64,000 nucleotides of DNA from Streptomyces caniferus (GCF_009811555.1 NZ_BLIN01000002.1:744001-808000), one strand, 5' to 3'. Shown: positions 34,015 through 44,833, numbered from the stretch's first letter. Translations and numbers: made by a program. Notes: generated by a model from the sequence alone, not told the origin.

Positions 34015-35073
34015 CTACTCGCTGGGCACCACCTGCCGCTCCTCGGCGAAGTGGCAGGCCGAGGCGTGTGCGGCCGGTCCCGACGTCTCCCGGAACTCCG
34101 CGGGCACCTCCAGCGGCGGCACGACGTCCGCGCACAGCTGCCGGGCCTTCCAGCAGCGGGTGCGGAAGCGGCAGCCGGAGGGCGGGGCGGCGGGCGAGGG
34201 GACGTCGCCGGCCAGCAGGATGCGGTCGCGCTGGGTACGGGCGTCCGGATCGGGGACGGGCACGGCGGACAGCAGGGCCTGGGTGTACGGGTGGGTGGGG
34301 TGCTCGTAGATCTGCTCGTCGGTGCCGATCTCGGCGAGCCGGCCCAGGTACATCACCGCGACCCGGTCGGAGATGTGCCGTACGACGGACAGGTCGTGGG
34401 CGATGAAGACGTACGACAGGTCGAACTCGTCCTGCAACTGCTCCAGCAGGTTGACCACTTGGGCCTGGACGGAGACGTCGAGCGCGGAGACCGGTTCGTC
34501 GGCGACGATGATCTCCGGGCGCAGCGCGAGGCCGCGGGCGATACCGATGCGCTGGCGCTGTCCGCCGGAGAACTGGTGCGGATAGCGGTTGATGTACTCG
34601 GGGTTGAGCCCGACCACGTCCAGGAGTTCCCGGACCTTCCTGCGGCGGTCCCCCTTGGGGGCCACCTCGGGGTGGATCTCGTACGGCTCACCGATGATGT
34701 CGCCGACGGTCATCCGGGGGTTCAGGGAGGTGTAGGGGTCCTGGAACACCATCTGGATGTTGCGCCGTACGGCCCGCAGCGCCCGCCCGGAGAGGGTGCT
34801 GATGTCCTCGCCGCGGTACCGGATCTGACCGGACGTCGGGCGTTCGAGGCCGACCAGCAGCTTGGCGACCGTGGACTTGCCGCAGCCCGATTCGCCGACG
34901 ACGCCCAGCGTCTCGCCCTGGTGGAGGGCGAAGGAGACACCGTCGACGGCCCGTACCGCGCCGATCTGCTTGTGGAAGAGCACACCCCGGGTGAGCGGGA
35001 AGTGTTTGACCAGGTCGCGGATCTCCAGCAGCGGTTCCCCGGCCGCGGGGGCGGCGCCCTCACCGTGCCCCAT
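34015..35073 (-). CDS. Second peptide ABC importer: DppF/OppF-type ATPase
   Basis: 352 residues. Walker [10 protein letters not shown], signature [10 protein letters not shown], Walker [14 protein letters not shown]-loop IAHDLS, then the [14 protein letters not shown]pp/Dpp extension and a final CHF. Last gene of the minus-strand operon; its ATG at 35073 lies inside the end of the upstream ATPase gene (14-base overlap). Closely similar to the BldKE-like ATPase in this window, so the two operons are paralogous. Confidence 0.88.
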   Translation of the reverse strand: MGHGEGAAPAAGEPLLEIRDLVKHFPLTRGVLFHKQIGAVRAVDGVSFALHQGETLGVVGESGCGKSTVAKLLVGLERPTSGQIRYRGEDISTLSGRALRAVRRNIQMVFQDPYTSLNPRMTVGDIIGEPYEIHPEVAPKGDRRRKVRELLDVVGLNPEYINRYPHQFSGGQRQRIGIARGLALRPEIIVADEPVSALDVSVQAQVVNLLEQLQDEFDLSYVFIAHDLSVVRHISDRVAVMYLGRLAEIGTDEQIYEHPTHPYTQALLSAVPVPDPDARTQRDRILLAGDVPSPAAPPSGCRFRTRCWKARQLCADVVPPLEVPAEFRETSGPAAHASACHFAEERQVVPSE

Positions 35074-36100
35074 CGAGCGTCTCCTTCCAGAAGTGGCAGG
35101 CGCTGGCCCGGCCGGGCCCGGCCTCGTAGAGCGGCGGCGGGTCAGTGCGGCAGACGTCCTGGGCCAGCGGACAGCGCGGGTGGAAGGGGCAGCCCGGCGG
35201 AATGGCGGTCAGGTTGGGCGGCAGGCCCTTGATGGCGTACAGCCGCTGCCCCTTCTGGTCCAGCCGCGGGATGGAGTCCAGCAGGCCGCGGGTGTACGGG
35301 TGCGCGGGCGCCCGGTAGAGCTGGTGGACGGGGGCGGTCTCGACGATCCGGCCCGCGTACATCACCGCGATGGTGTCGGCGACGTCCGCGACCACCCCGA
35401 GGTCATGGGTGATCAGGATCAGCCCCATGGTGAGCTCGCGCTGCAGCTCCGCCAGGAGGTCCATCACCTGCGCCTGGACGGTGACGTCCAGGGCCGTGGT
35501 CGGCTCGTCCGCGATGATCAGGTCGGGGCCGAGGGACAGCGCCATCGCGATCATGATGCGCTGGCGCATCCCGCCGGAGAACTGGTGCGGATAGTCGCCC
35601 ACCCGCTGGCGGGCCGCGGGGATGCCGACCCGCTCCATCAGCTCCACGGCCCTGCCGCGGGCCTTCTTGCGGGACATCCCCTCATGGACCTCGAACATCT
35701 CCCCGAGCTGCGCGCCGACGGTGAGGACCGGGTTCAGCGAGGACAGGGCGTCCTGGAAGATCATCGCCATCTTGGCGCCGCGGACCCTGCGCCGCTCCTC
35801 CCGGCTGAGGGTGAGCAGATCGCGCCCCTGGAAGATGATCTCGCCGCCGGTGACGAACCCCGGCGGCGAGTCGAGGATGCCCATCACGGCCTGTGCGGTG
35901 ACCGACTTGCCGGAGCCGGACTCCCCGAGCACCGCCAGCGTCTGTCCCGGCGCCACGCGGTAGCTGACGCCGTTGACGGCCTTCGCCACGCCGTCGCGGG
36001 TACGGAACTCGACCCGCAGATCGCGCACGTCGAGCAGGGCCGCCTCCGCGAGCGCCGTGCCAGCGCCCGCGGACCGTGCGTCCGCGTCCTCGTTCGTCAT
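35060..36100 (-). CDS. Second peptide ABC importer: DppD/OppD-type ATPase
   Basis: 346 residues from ATG 36100. Walker A GESGSGKS, signature [10 protein letters not shown], Walker [14 protein letters not shown]-loop ITHDLG and the Cys-rich C-terminal extension ([14 protein letters not shown]...CHFW). The frame is open far upstream, but that is only a shadow of the permease gene. It starts 11 bases after the DppC-type permease stop and overlaps the next ATPase by 14 bases. Confidence 0.88.
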   Translation of the reverse strand: MTNEDADARSAGAGTALAEAALLDVRDLRVEFRTRDGVAKAVNGVSYRVAPGQTLAVLGESGSGKSVTAQAVMGILDSPPGFVTGGEIIFQGRDLLTLSREERRRVRGAKMAMIFQDALSSLNPVLTVGAQLGEMFEVHEGMSRKKARGRAVELMERVGIPAARQRVGDYPHQFSGGMRQRIMIAMALSLGPDLIIADEPTTALDVTVQAQVMDLLAELQRELTMGLILITHDLGVVADVADTIAVMYAGRIVETAPVHQLYRAPAHPYTRGLLDSIPRLDQKGQRLYAIKGLPPNLTAIPPGCPFHPRCPLAQDVCRTDPPPLYEAGPGRASACHFWKETLDGAR

Positions 36101-36111
36101 CGTCCGGCTCC

Positions 36112-37092
36112 TCAGCGCAGCTTGGGGTCGAGGGCGTCGCGCACCGCGTCGCCGAGCATGATGAACGCCAGCACCGTGATGCTCAGCGCACCCGCGGGCC
36201 ACAGCAGCATGTGCGGCGCGCTGCGGATGTACGGGGAGGCCGTGGAGATGTCGATGCCCCAGGAGACGGTGGGCGGTTTCAGGCCCGCACCGAGGTAGGA
36301 GAGCGTCGCCTCCAGCGCGATGTACGTACCGAGCGCGATGGTGGCGACGACGATGACCGGTGCGACGGCGTTCGGTGCGATGTGCCGCAGCAGCATCCGC
36401 CCGTTGCCGGCCCCCAGGGCCCGGGCGGCCTGGACGTAGTCGTTCTGCTTGGCGGTGACGACGGAGCCGCGGGCGATACGGGAGATCTGCGGCCAGCCGA
36501 GCAGCACGATGAAGCCGACCACCGGCCAGACCGTGGTGCTGGTGACGACGGAGAGGAAGACCAGGCCGCCGAGGATCACCGGGATGCCGAAGAAGATGTC
36601 GGCGAGCCGGGAGAGCAGGGTGTCGCCCCAGCCGCCGAAGAAGCCGGCCAGCCCGCCCAGCAGGCTGCCGAGCAGCGCCGCGCCGGTCGTGGCGCAGACG
36701 CCGACGGTGATGGAGGCGCGGGCCCCGTAGACCACCCGGGTGTAGACGTCCCGGCCCTGGGTGTCGAAGCCGAAGGGATGGCCGGGCTGGGAGCCCTGCT
36801 GCGCCTTGGCGAGGTCCGCGCGGTACGGGTTGCCGGTGGCGATCAGCTGCGGCCAGATCGCGATGATCACCAGGAAGACGATGACCAGCGCGGACACCAC
36901 GAAGACGGGGTTGCGGTACAGATCGTGCCAGGCGTCGCTCCACAGGCTGCGGGGCTTGCCGAGGGGCTCGGGGCCGGGCGGCCCCGCCGCACCGGGCCGC
37001 CGCTCCAGCGACTCCGCCTCGCCGATGGCCAGCGCGGCGGAGCCGCCGTCGCCGTGGCCGATGGCTTCCTTGGGGACATGGGGATCAGGCAT
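36112..37092 (-). CDS. Second peptide ABC importer: DppC/OppC-type permease
   Basis: 326 residues with a ~60-residue hydrophilic N-terminus and six membrane helices. The coupling motif QAARALGAGNGRMLLRHIAPN lies around residues 230-250. Its ATG at 37092 overlaps the DppB-type permease stop by eight bases. It has the short loop FGFDTQGRDVYTRVVYGAR typical of OppC proteins. Confidence 0.88.
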   Translation of the reverse strand: MPDPHVPKEAIGHGDGGSAALAIGEAESLERRPGAAGPPGPEPLGKPRSLWSDAWHDLYRNPVFVVSALVIVFLVIIAIWPQLIATGNPYRADLAKAQQGSQPGHPFGFDTQGRDVYTRVVYGARASITVGVCATTGAALLGSLLGGLAGFFGGWGDTLLSRLADIFFGIPVILGGLVFLSVVTSTTVWPVVGFIVLLGWPQISRIARGSVVTAKQNDYVQAARALGAGNGRMLLRHIAPNAVAPVIVVATIALGTYIALEATLSYLGAGLKPPTVSWGIDISTASPYIRSAPHMLLWPAGALSITVLAFIMLGDAVRDALDPKLR

Positions 37093-38008
37093 AGCGGATC
37101 CTCGGGTCGAGGACGGCGTACAACAGGTCGACGAGGAGGTTCGCCAGCAGGAAGACCAGCACCAGGATCGTCACGAAGCCCACGACGGTCGGCGAATTCT
37201 GCCGCAGGATCCCCTGGTAGAGCTGGAAGCCGACGCCGTGGATGTTGAAGATGCGCTCGGTGACGATCGCGCCGCCCATCAGGGCGCCGATGTCCGTGCC
37301 GATGAACGTGACCACCGGGATCAGCGAATTGCGCAGCAGATGGCGGGTGATGACCCGGCGCCGGGGCAGGCCCTTGGCCAGCGCCGTACGGACGTAGTCG
37401 GCCCGCGCGTTCTCCGCGATCGAGGTCCGGGTCAGCCGGGTGACATAGGCGAGCGAGACCAGCGCCAGCACCAGCCCCGGCAGCAGCAGTTCGTTCAGCG
37501 GCGCCTCCGGGGCGACGGAGGGCGCGGCCCAGCCCCACTGCACCCCGAACAGGAACTGCAGCAGATAGCCGCTGACGAACGTCGGGATGGACACCACGAC
37601 GAGCGTGATCACCAGGACCGTGGTGTCGATGTCCCGGCCCCGGCGCAGCCCGCTGAACACTCCCAGCACGATGCCCACCACCATCTCGATGACGATGGCG
37701 ACGATCGTCAGGCGCAGCGTGACGGGAAAGGCGGAGGCCATCAGCTCGGTGACCGACTGGCCGTTGAACGCGGTGCCGAAGTTCCCCTGGAAGATCTGGC
37801 CCATGTAGTGCAGGTACTGCTTCCACAGGGGCTCGTCGAGGTAGAGATCGCGGCGGATCTGGGCGGCGGTCGCGGGGTCGGGGGCCCGGTCGCCGAACAT
37901 CGCGGCCACGGGATCGCCCAGCGCGTAGACCATGAAGAAGATCAGGAAGGTGCTGCCGATGAACACCGGGATCATCTGGAGCAGCCGCCGGAGCGCATAC
38001 CGTCCCAT
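37085..38008 (-). CDS. Second peptide ABC importer: DppB/OppB-type permease
   Basis: 307 residues, six membrane helices, starting MGRYALRRLLQMIPVFIG as OppB proteins do. The large periplasmic loop contains DLYLDEPLWKQYLHYMGQIFQGNFG, and the coupling motif is ADYVRTALAKGLPRRRVITRHLLRN. It is 27 bases downstream of the binding-protein gene. Confidence 0.88.
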   Translation of the reverse strand: MGRYALRRLLQMIPVFIGSTFLIFFMVYALGDPVAAMFGDRAPDPATAAQIRRDLYLDEPLWKQYLHYMGQIFQGNFGTAFNGQSVTELMASAFPVTLRLTIVAIVIEMVVGIVLGVFSGLRRGRDIDTTVLVITLVVVSIPTFVSGYLLQFLFGVQWGWAAPSVAPEAPLNELLLPGLVLALVSLAYVTRLTRTSIAENARADYVRTALAKGLPRRRVITRHLLRNSLIPVVTFIGTDIGALMGGAIVTERIFNIHGVGFQLYQGILRQNSPTVVGFVTILVLVFLLANLLVDLLYAVLDPRIRYA

Positions 38009-38035
38009 GAAGCGTCAACCTCCCTCGCACCGTCG

Positions 38036-39655
38036 TCAGTTGACCTTGATCTCGTTGTAGACGGGCACACTGAACGGATTCAGTGACACATTGCCGATCC
38101 GTTCCGAATAGCCGGCGCTGCCGTTCTGGTACCAGAGCGGAATGGCCGGCATCTGCTGGACGAGGATCTTCTCCGAGTTCTGGAACGTCGTGACGGCCCG
38201 GCCGGTGTCCGTCGCCGCATTCGCCTCGTTCACCAGCTTGTCGAAGGCGTGGTTGCTGAACTTGCCGTCATTGGACGAGGCGTCGGTGTAGTACAGCGGC
38301 TGCAGAAAGTTCTGGATCAGCGGGTAGTCCATCTGCCAGCCCGCCCGGAACGGCCCGGTCATCCGCTTGGCCGTGATCTTGTTGCGGAAGTCGGCGAACG
38401 TCCCGACCGGGGATCCCACGCAGGCGTTGTCGTCCCCCAGCGACTTGTTGATGCTGTTGCAGACCGCGTCGATCCAGTCCTTGTGGGAGCCCGTATCGGC
38501 GTTGTACGCGAGCGTCATCTGCCCGCCCGGGATGCCGCCGCCCTCCTTGATCAGCTGCTTCGCCCTGGCCGGGGCGAACACACAGGCGTCACCGCACAGC
38601 CCCGCCTTGTACCCGCCGGCCGCCCCCAGCACCGGTGAGGTCCAGTCGGTGGCGGGGGTGCGGGTCCGCTGGAAGATCTCCCGGGTGATCTGGTCCCGGT
38701 CGATCGCCATCGACAGCCCGCGCCGCACCTTCTCCGAGCCCGCGTGGTTCCATCTCTTGTCGTACATGGGGAACGTCAGGGTCTGGATGATCCCGGCCGG
38801 CTGATTGATGTAGCGGCCGCCGAGGTCCGACTTCACATGCTTGAGCTGCGCGGCCGGCACATCGTCGACCAGATCGAGGTTGCCCGCCTGCAGATCGGTA
38901 TAGGCGGTGTTGTTGTCCGTATAGACCCGCAGGTCGATTCCGCCGTTCCGCGCGGGATCGTCGCCCGGATACTTCCCCCATTTCCGCATCCGCAGCACGG
39001 ACCCCTTTTCGTACGAGTCCACGAGGTACGGGCCGTTCCCGACGGGCTTGCGGATCCAGGCGTCGTGATCGCGGAAGAACGCCCGCGGGAGGGGCATGAA
39101 AGCCGCGTAGCCCAGGGTGTCCGGCCAGCTGGAGAACTTCTGGTTGAGCTTGACGGTGAAGGTGCGGTCGTCCTTCACCACCAGCCCCGACATGATTTTG
39201 GCCCGCGGACCGCCGCTGTCCGGATGCACCTGCGCAAAGCCGTCGATGTACTGGAAGAATGCCGCGTTCTTCTGCTTGTTGCTCAGCAGCGCACCGTAAT
39301 TCCAGGCGTCCACGAAGGACCGGGCCGTGACCTTTTCACCGTTGCTGAAGGTCCATCCCTTTTTCAGGGTCACCGTGAAATTCCGCGAATCGCTCGTCTC
39401 GATACGGTCCGCGATCACGTCCTCGGCCGCGCCGGTCTTCGGGTTGTAGCGCTTGAGCCCCCGGAACAGCATCTCCAGGACCTTGCCGCCCTGGACCTCA
39501 TTGGTGTTCGCCGGCTCCAGCGGATTCTGCGGATCGCCCCAGGACGAGCTGACCACCGCGGAGCGGCTCGCGCCGGCGCCGCCCCCGCAGGCCGTGGCCA
39601 CGAGGGCGACGACGACGGCGCAGCCGCCCCACTTCGCGCGCGTGGCTCTCCGCAT
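38036..39655 (-). CDS. Second peptide ABC importer: peptide-binding lipoprotein
   Basis: 539 residues. Signal peptide with lipobox ATAC (C23), then the SBP_bac_5 fold (QNPLEPANTNEVQGGKVLEMLFRGL near residue 42; RRGLSMAIDRDQITREIF near 310). The ATG at 39655 has the good ribosome site GAGGAG. First gene of a five-gene minus-strand operon in the order binding protein, DppB, DppC, DppD, DppF. This is the generic Dpp order and differs from the bldK-type operon opposite. Peptide specificity is unknown. Confidence 0.9.
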   Translation of the reverse strand: MRRATRAKWGGCAVVVALVATACGGGAGASRSAVVSSSWGDPQNPLEPANTNEVQGGKVLEMLFRGLKRYNPKTGAAEDVIADRIETSDSRNFTVTLKKGWTFSNGEKVTARSFVDAWNYGALLSNKQKNAAFFQYIDGFAQVHPDSGGPRAKIMSGLVVKDDRTFTVKLNQKFSSWPDTLGYAAFMPLPRAFFRDHDAWIRKPVGNGPYLVDSYEKGSVLRMRKWGKYPGDDPARNGGIDLRVYTDNNTAYTDLQAGNLDLVDDVPAAQLKHVKSDLGGRYINQPAGIIQTLTFPMYDKRWNHAGSEKVRRGLSMAIDRDQITREIFQRTRTPATDWTSPVLGAAGGYKAGLCGDACVFAPARAKQLIKEGGGIPGGQMTLAYNADTGSHKDWIDAVCNSINKSLGDDNACVGSPVGTFADFRNKITAKRMTGPFRAGWQMDYPLIQNFLQPLYYTDASSNDGKFSNHAFDKLVNEANAATDTGRAVTTFQNSEKILVQQMPAIPLWYQNGSAGYSERIGNVSLNPFSVPVYNEIKVN

Positions 39656-39828
39656 GACGTCTCCTCAGGTCCGGATCATGCCTAGCCACATCAGAGCGCA
39701 AAGGGGGACGTACCGCACTTCGGCGGCGACCGCCCCTGCTCCGAAGACCTGAGAAACCCCTCGGATGCCCGAGCGGGGACAACGAAGGGGCGCCCGCACC
39801 TCGACCGGGCCGCGCCCCGGCGAGCTCC

Positions 39829-40161
39829 CTATATGTGGTGCACGGACTCCACCGCGTACAGCCGCGGATCGAACCCCTCCGCCAGCGCGGCGGCCTCGGT
39901 CATGTGCTCCTGCGCGGACGGATCGGCCAGCATCGCCAGGAAGTGCTCCTCGCTCTCCCACTGCGCATAATTGACGACCCGTTCGCCGTCCGCGCTGGCG
40001 TGGATGTTCGCCGAGAGGAACCCCGGCCGGTCCTTCATCGTCTCCTCGGTGGCCCGGCTGAGCACCGCCACCAGCTCCGCCTGCCGCTCCGGCAGCACGG
40101 TGAACACATTGATGAGCGTCGCGATCGCACGCCCGGTCTCGATCGTCGTCGTAGCTGTCAT
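39829..40161 (-). CDS. Antibiotic biosynthesis monooxygenase (ABM) family protein
   Basis: 110-residue dimeric alpha/beta-barrel-type protein: INVFTVLPERQAELVAVLSRATEETMKDRPGFLSANIH and VVNYAQWESEEHFLAML are the ABM pattern (Trp of AQWES conserved). No cofactor site. Such proteins are cofactor-free oxygenases or heme-degrading/quinone-related enzymes; which applies here cannot be told. Start ATG 40161; a CAGACT box six bases upstream could make it leaderless. It lies after the typA terminator on the same strand. Confidence 0.8.
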   Translation of the reverse strand: MTATTTIETGRAIATLINVFTVLPERQAELVAVLSRATEETMKDRPGFLSANIHASADGERVVNYAQWESEEHFLAMLADPSAQEHMTEAAALAEGFDPRLYAVESVHHI

Positions 40162-40302
40162 ACCGCCAGTCTGCCGCCGGCCACTGACAACGCGATCGTG
40201 GCGGCGAGCCGGCGCCACCGCGGCCCGCCACCGGCACCGCCGCCACGGAGCGCAGCCCGCGCCCCGCCCGGACCGCTGCCCCACCACGCCCCGGGCATGC
40301 GA

Positions 40303-40335
40303 ACGGGGCGCCCCTCACGCAGAGGGGCGCCCCGT
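40303..40335 (-). terminator. typA terminator
   Basis: A perfect 13-bp stem, ACGGGGCGCCCCT (40303-40315) with its complement at 40323-40335, and a seven-base loop lie 40 bases after the typA stop. Confidence 0.85.
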
Positions 40336-40374
40336 CACGTCGAGCCGGTGTCCCGGCCCGGACCGGCCTCGGTG

Positions 40375-42246
40375 TTACCGCTTGGCGCGCGACGCGGTGC
40401 GGCCGCGCTCCTTCTGGTCCAGGACGACCTTGCGGATACGGACCGTCTCCGGGGTCACCTCGATGCACTCGTCGTCGCGGCAGAACTCCAGCGACTGCTC
40501 CAGGGAGAGCTTGCGCGGCGGGACGACGTTCTCGGTGGTGTCCGCCGAAGCCGCACGCATGTTGGTGAGCTTCTTCTCCTTGGTGATGTTCACGTCCATG
40601 TCGTCGGAGCGCGAGTTCTCACCGATGATCATGCCCTCGTACACCTCGGTGCCCGGCTCCGTGAAGATCACGCCGCGCTCCTGGAGGTTGATCATCGCGA
40701 ACGGCGTGACCGAACCGGAACGGTCGGCGACCAGCGAACCGTTGTGGCGGGTGCGCAGCTCGCCGAACCACGGCTCGTGGCCCTCGAAGAGGGAGTGCGC
40801 GATGCCGGTGCCGCGGGTCTGGGTCAGGAACTCCGTACGGAAGCCGATCAGGCCGCGCGACGGCACGATCCACTCCATACGGATCCAGCCGGAACCGTGG
40901 TTGGTCATGGTCTCCATACGGCCCTTGCGGGTCGCCATCAGCTGCGTGATCGCGCCGAGGTGCTCCTCGGGGGAGTCGATCGTCAGACGCTCGATCGGCT
41001 CGTGCGTCTTGCCGTCGATCACCTTGGTGACGACCTCGGGCTTGCCGACGGTGAGCTCGAAGCCCTCCCGGCGCATGGTCTCGACGAGGATCGCCAGCGC
41101 CAGCTCGCCACGGCCCTGGACCTCCCAGGCGTCGGGACGCTCGGTGTCCAGCACGCGCAGCGAGACGTTACCGATCAGCTCGCGGTCGAGGCGGTCCTTG
41201 ACCTGGCGGGCGGTGACCTTGTGGCCCTTGCCGCCCTTGCCGACCAGCGGCGAGGTGTTCGTACCGATGGTCATCGAGATGGCCGGCTCGTCGACCGTGA
41301 TCAGCGGCAGCGCGATCGGGTTCTCCGGGTCGGCCAGCGTCTCGCCGATCATGATGTCCGGGATACCGGCGACGGCGCAGATGTCACCGGGGCCCGCCTT
41401 CTCGGCGGGCTTGCGGGTGAGCGCCTCGGTCATCATCAGCTCGGTGATGCGGACGTTGGACATGGTGCCGTCACGCTTGATCCACGCGACGGTCTGGCCC
41501 TTCTTCAGCTCGCCCTGCTCGACACGGAGCAGCGCGATACGGCCGAGGAAGTTGTCCGCGTCGAGGTTGGTGACGTGGGCCTGGAGCGGGGCGTCGGCGT
41601 CGTACTCCGGCGCCGGGGCGTGCTCCAGCAGCGTGGTGAAGAACGGCTGGAGGTTCTCGCTGTCGGCCGGGACGGTGCCGTCCTCCGGCTTGGTCAGCGA
41701 GGCGACGCCGTCACGGGCGCAGGCGTAGACGATCGGGAACTCGATCTGGTCCTCGTCCGCGTCCAGGTCCAGGAAGAGGTCGTAGGTCTCGTTGACGACC
41801 TCGTCGATCCGGGAGTCGGGGCGGTCGGTCTTGTTGATGCACAGGATGACCGGCATCCGGGCCGAGAGGGCCTTGCGGAGCACGAAGCGGGTCTGCGGGA
41901 GCGGGCCCTCGGAGGCGTCGACCAGCAGGACGACCGCGTCGACCATCGACAGACCGCGCTCGACCTCGCCACCGAAGTCGGCGTGGCCGGGGGTGTCGAT
42001 GATGTTGATCGTGATCGGGTCCCCGCCGTCCTTGGGGTGATACTTCACCGCCGTGTTCTTGGCGAGGATCGTGATGCCCTTCTCACGCTCCAGGTCGTTG
42101 GAGTCCATCATCCGGTCGTCGAGCTTCTCGGCGGCGTGTTCGGCGAACGCACCGGCCTGCTTGAGCATGGCGTCGACGAGGGTCGTCTTCCCATGGTCGA
42201 CGTGGGCGACGATGGCTACGTTACGAATGTCGTGGCGCGTGGGCAT
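40375..42246 (-). CDS. typA: Translational GTPase TypA/BipA
   Basis: 623 residues. The GTPase motifs are HVDHGKT (K20 in the P-loop), ITI in switch [12 protein letters not shown], and NKTD; elongation-factor-like domains and the BipA-specific C-terminal domain ([10 protein letters not shown]...[23 protein letters not shown]) follow. It binds ribosomes under stress and assists late assembly. The start is ATG 42246; the best ribosome site GGGAG is rather far (13 bases). The LpqW-like lipoprotein gene is 187 bases upstream on the same strand; the two genes are neighbours in mycobacteria too (Rv1165-Rv1166). Confidence 0.96.
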   Translation of the reverse strand: MPTRHDIRNVAIVAHVDHGKTTLVDAMLKQAGAFAEHAAEKLDDRMMDSNDLEREKGITILAKNTAVKYHPKDGGDPITINIIDTPGHADFGGEVERGLSMVDAVVLLVDASEGPLPQTRFVLRKALSARMPVILCINKTDRPDSRIDEVVNETYDLFLDLDADEDQIEFPIVYACARDGVASLTKPEDGTVPADSENLQPFFTTLLEHAPAPEYDADAPLQAHVTNLDADNFLGRIALLRVEQGELKKGQTVAWIKRDGTMSNVRITELMMTEALTRKPAEKAGPGDICAVAGIPDIMIGETLADPENPIALPLITVDEPAISMTIGTNTSPLVGKGGKGHKVTARQVKDRLDRELIGNVSLRVLDTERPDAWEVQGRGELALAILVETMRREGFELTVGKPEVVTKVIDGKTHEPIERLTIDSPEEHLGAITQLMATRKGRMETMTNHGSGWIRMEWIVPSRGLIGFRTEFLTQTRGTGIAHSLFEGHEPWFGELRTRHNGSLVADRSGSVTPFAMINLQERGVIFTEPGTEVYEGMIIGENSRSDDMDVNITKEKKLTNMRAASADTTENVVPPRKLSLEQSLEFCRDDECIEVTPETVRIRKVVLDQKERGRTASRAKR

Positions 42247-42433
42247 ACTGGCGGCGCTTCTCCCGGAATCGTGGGTGGCGGCACGTCCATTCGGTACGCG
42301 CACCTGCCGGGCATAACAAAGCCACGGCCTCACCCCATCGTACGGGGCTGCGGCGGCATTGGCCGCCGCAGCCCGTACATACGCCGCCTGACCTGCGGTT
42401 TCCTGCCTTTTGTTCGCCGGGACTCCGCCCCTG

Positions 42434-44833
42434 CTACATCTGGTAGCCGATGTCCTGGAAGCGGGGCGTGGCGAAGCCGAAGGCGCCGATGTTGGCGAGC
42501 GTCTTCTTCGTGGCCACCAGCTCCGGCCGCTGGTAGAGCGGAATCGATCCGGCGGCCGCCCAGATCCGGGCGTCGGCCTGCGCCACCAGCGTGCGCGAGG
42601 CGCCCTCGTCCAGCTCGGAGGAGGCCTGCTCGAAGAGCTGGTCGATGCGGTCGGTGCCGACCCGGGTGTAGTTCTGCTCGACGGTCAGCGAGCCGTCGGG
42701 CGCGGGCTGCGGCTTGGCGTAGATCGGCCGGGCGTCGGTCGCCGGGTAGGCGGTGCCGGGCCACGAGTACAGCGCCAGGTCGTAGTCGCCGGAGGCGATG
42801 TGGTCCTGGAAGTAGCTGGCGTCGGAGACCCGCTGGATGGAGGTCTGGATGCCGATCTTGCCGAGCATGGTGGCGATCTGCCGTCCGACGGTGCGCAGCT
42901 GCGCGGAGCCGGTGCCGTCGGGGAGCACGAAGCGCAGGGTGAGCGGCCGGCCGTTCTTCTTCACGGCGGCGAACTTCGCCGCCTTGTGGCCGGCCGGCTG
43001 CGGTGCGGCGGCCGCGTCGGCGGGCCGCTCGGCGGCCGCGCGCAGGGCACCGGGGTGCCCGCCGGACCCCGGCAGGTTCGGGGCCTGTCCGGTCTCGATC
43101 AGCTCGGCCGCGCCGAGCGTCTGCGCCGCGCGCCGCCTGTACTGCTGGTACCTGGCGTACGCCGCGGACTCGGTGTCACCGTCCGCTTCGTCCTTCTCGC
43201 GGGCCGCCGCCTCCTTGTAGAACGAGGCGCTCTGCCGCAGCAGCGCGGCCTGCTGGACCTCGGAGCCGACCGCGCCGGTGAAGGACAGCGGGGCCTCGGC
43301 GGCGGCGGGCCGGACGCCCTCCTCCTGCCCGCCCCTGGCGGGCGGGGCGCCGTGGCCGGAGCGGGCCGGGTTGCGGTCGTCGGCATCGCCGTCGTCCGCG
43401 CCGTCCGGCCCGTCCTCGCCGGACTCGTCCCCGTAGCGGTCGTCGGACGGGTCGAGGCCGTCCTCGTCCCCGTCGGCGCGGCGCGCGCCCGGCGCCGGTG
43501 CGCCCGCCTTCTCGCCGGCCTGCTGACGGTCGGCGGCGTCGCTCTTCCAGCCGGCGTCCGCGAGCAGCGCGGTGGCCGCCGCGTTGTCCTGGTCGCCGAG
43601 CGCATCGCTGTGGTCCTGGTAGCCGTACTGCTCGGCCATCAGCAGATGGCTGCCGAGCGGCCGGGACGGCAGGTCGAGCGGCTTGAGGACGGTGTCCGCG
43701 AGCGCCTGGCGGTCGATGGCGCGGGCCACCGCGCGGCGCACCCGGTCGTCGGCCAGCGGCCCACTGCTGCCGTTGAGGGCGAGCTGGGTGTAGGCGGGCT
43801 CCAGGGCCTTGCGGATGGTGTACCCGCGCAGTACGTCGTTCTCCGCGGCGGCCTTCTTGGCATCGGACCGGGCGCCGGCCCGGGTCCCGTCGCCCTGCGG
43901 CCCCGCGTTGCCCTCGCCGGACTTCTCGGACGCGGCGCGGCGGGCGGAGGCGACCCGCTTCGCGGCGACCCGGTCGACCGCGGCGACGTCGACGCTCCCG
44001 TCGGCCAGCGCCGCGGCCCGCTTGTCGCCGGGCAGCGACACCATCACGATCTTCTTGAGCTTGGCGCGGTCGCCCCACCACTTCGGGTTGCGGACGAGGA
44101 CGACGCGTCTCTCCTTGGCGTCCCGCTTCTGGACCAGGAACGGCCCGGCGCCGACCGTGAGCTGCTCGCGGGCGCCGTCGTTGAAGGCGTCGGCGCTGCC
44201 CATCACGCTCCTGGGGTAGAGCGGGGTGAACAGGGACCGCCAGTCGGCGTAGGGCCGGGCGAAGGCGACCTTGACCTCGTGGGCGTCCGCGCCCTGTTCG
44301 ACCTTGCCGATCCGGTCGTAGCCGGCGTTGCGGGCGGTCCAGAACGCGTTGTCCTTGCCGCGCAGCGCGGTCCACTGGGCGATGAAGTCGGCGGCGGTGA
44401 TCGCCGTGCCGTTGCTCCACCGCGCCTTGGGGTTGATCTTGTAGGTGACGACCTGCTTGGGGTCGCGGGTGCTGATGTCCGCGGCGTCCAGGTAGTCGGC
44501 GTTGCGCTGCGGCCGGCCGCTCTCGTCGATGGTGAACATGCTGGGCAGCACCGCGCCGGCGATCCGTGTGGTGGTGGTGTCGGCGTCGGACTGGAAGGCG
44601 TTCAGGGTGCCGGGCATCGCGTCGACGGCCCAGCGCAGGGTGCCGCCGTCCTTCAGCTCGCCGCGGGGCGCGCGGGCGATGTCCTGGGACGTGGCGACAG
44701 ACGTCTCCCGGGCCTCGTCACTGCATCCGGTCAGGGCCGGCAGCGGGAGCAGCACCCCCGCCGCGACGAGCGCGGCGATACGGCGTCTGCGGCACGCCGC
44801 ACGACGGCCTGAGGGGTGGTCGTGGTCGGTCAT
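42434..44833 (-). CDS. LpqW-like lipoprotein, SBP_bac_5 family
   Basis: 799 residues. The ATG at 44833 has the excellent ribosome site GGAGGTAA. Arg-rich N-terminus and lipobox LTGC (C37). The peptide-binding-protein fold is clear at both ends (GGTLRWAVDAMPGTLNAFQSD; TLRFVLPDGTGSAQL; DIGYQM end), but residues ~430-620 are an insert with an acidic Asp/Glu/Gly-rich stretch (DGDEDGLDPSDDRYGDESG), then Ala/Pro-rich and helical parts. There are no permease or ATPase genes next to it. In mycobacteria the typA-adjacent homologue LpqW does not import peptides but regulates lipoarabinomannan-type glycolipid synthesis. Orthology is inferred from fold plus position. Confidence 0.82.
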   Translation of the reverse strand: MTDHDHPSGRRAACRRRRIAALVAAGVLLPLPALTGCSDEARETSVATSQDIARAPRGELKDGGTLRWAVDAMPGTLNAFQSDADTTTTRIAGAVLPSMFTIDESGRPQRNADYLDAADISTRDPKQVVTYKINPKARWSNGTAITAADFIAQWTALRGKDNAFWTARNAGYDRIGKVEQGADAHEVKVAFARPYADWRSLFTPLYPRSVMGSADAFNDGAREQLTVGAGPFLVQKRDAKERRVVLVRNPKWWGDRAKLKKIVMVSLPGDKRAAALADGSVDVAAVDRVAAKRVASARRAASEKSGEGNAGPQGDGTRAGARSDAKKAAAENDVLRGYTIRKALEPAYTQLALNGSSGPLADDRVRRAVARAIDRQALADTVLKPLDLPSRPLGSHLLMAEQYGYQDHSDALGDQDNAAATALLADAGWKSDAADRQQAGEKAGAPAPGARRADGDEDGLDPSDDRYGDESGEDGPDGADDGDADDRNPARSGHGAPPARGGQEEGVRPAAAEAPLSFTGAVGSEVQQAALLRQSASFYKEAAAREKDEADGDTESAAYARYQQYRRRAAQTLGAAELIETGQAPNLPGSGGHPGALRAAAERPADAAAAPQPAGHKAAKFAAVKKNGRPLTLRFVLPDGTGSAQLRTVGRQIATMLGKIGIQTSIQRVSDASYFQDHIASGDYDLALYSWPGTAYPATDARPIYAKPQPAPDGSLTVEQNYTRVGTDRIDQLFEQASSELDEGASRTLVAQADARIWAAAGSIPLYQRPELVATKKTLANIGAFGFATPRFQDIGYQM

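Noticed and set aside
39835..42942. 1035-codon plus-strand open frame across typA
   Set aside because: Antisense shadow of typA and neighbours; no domain recognisable.
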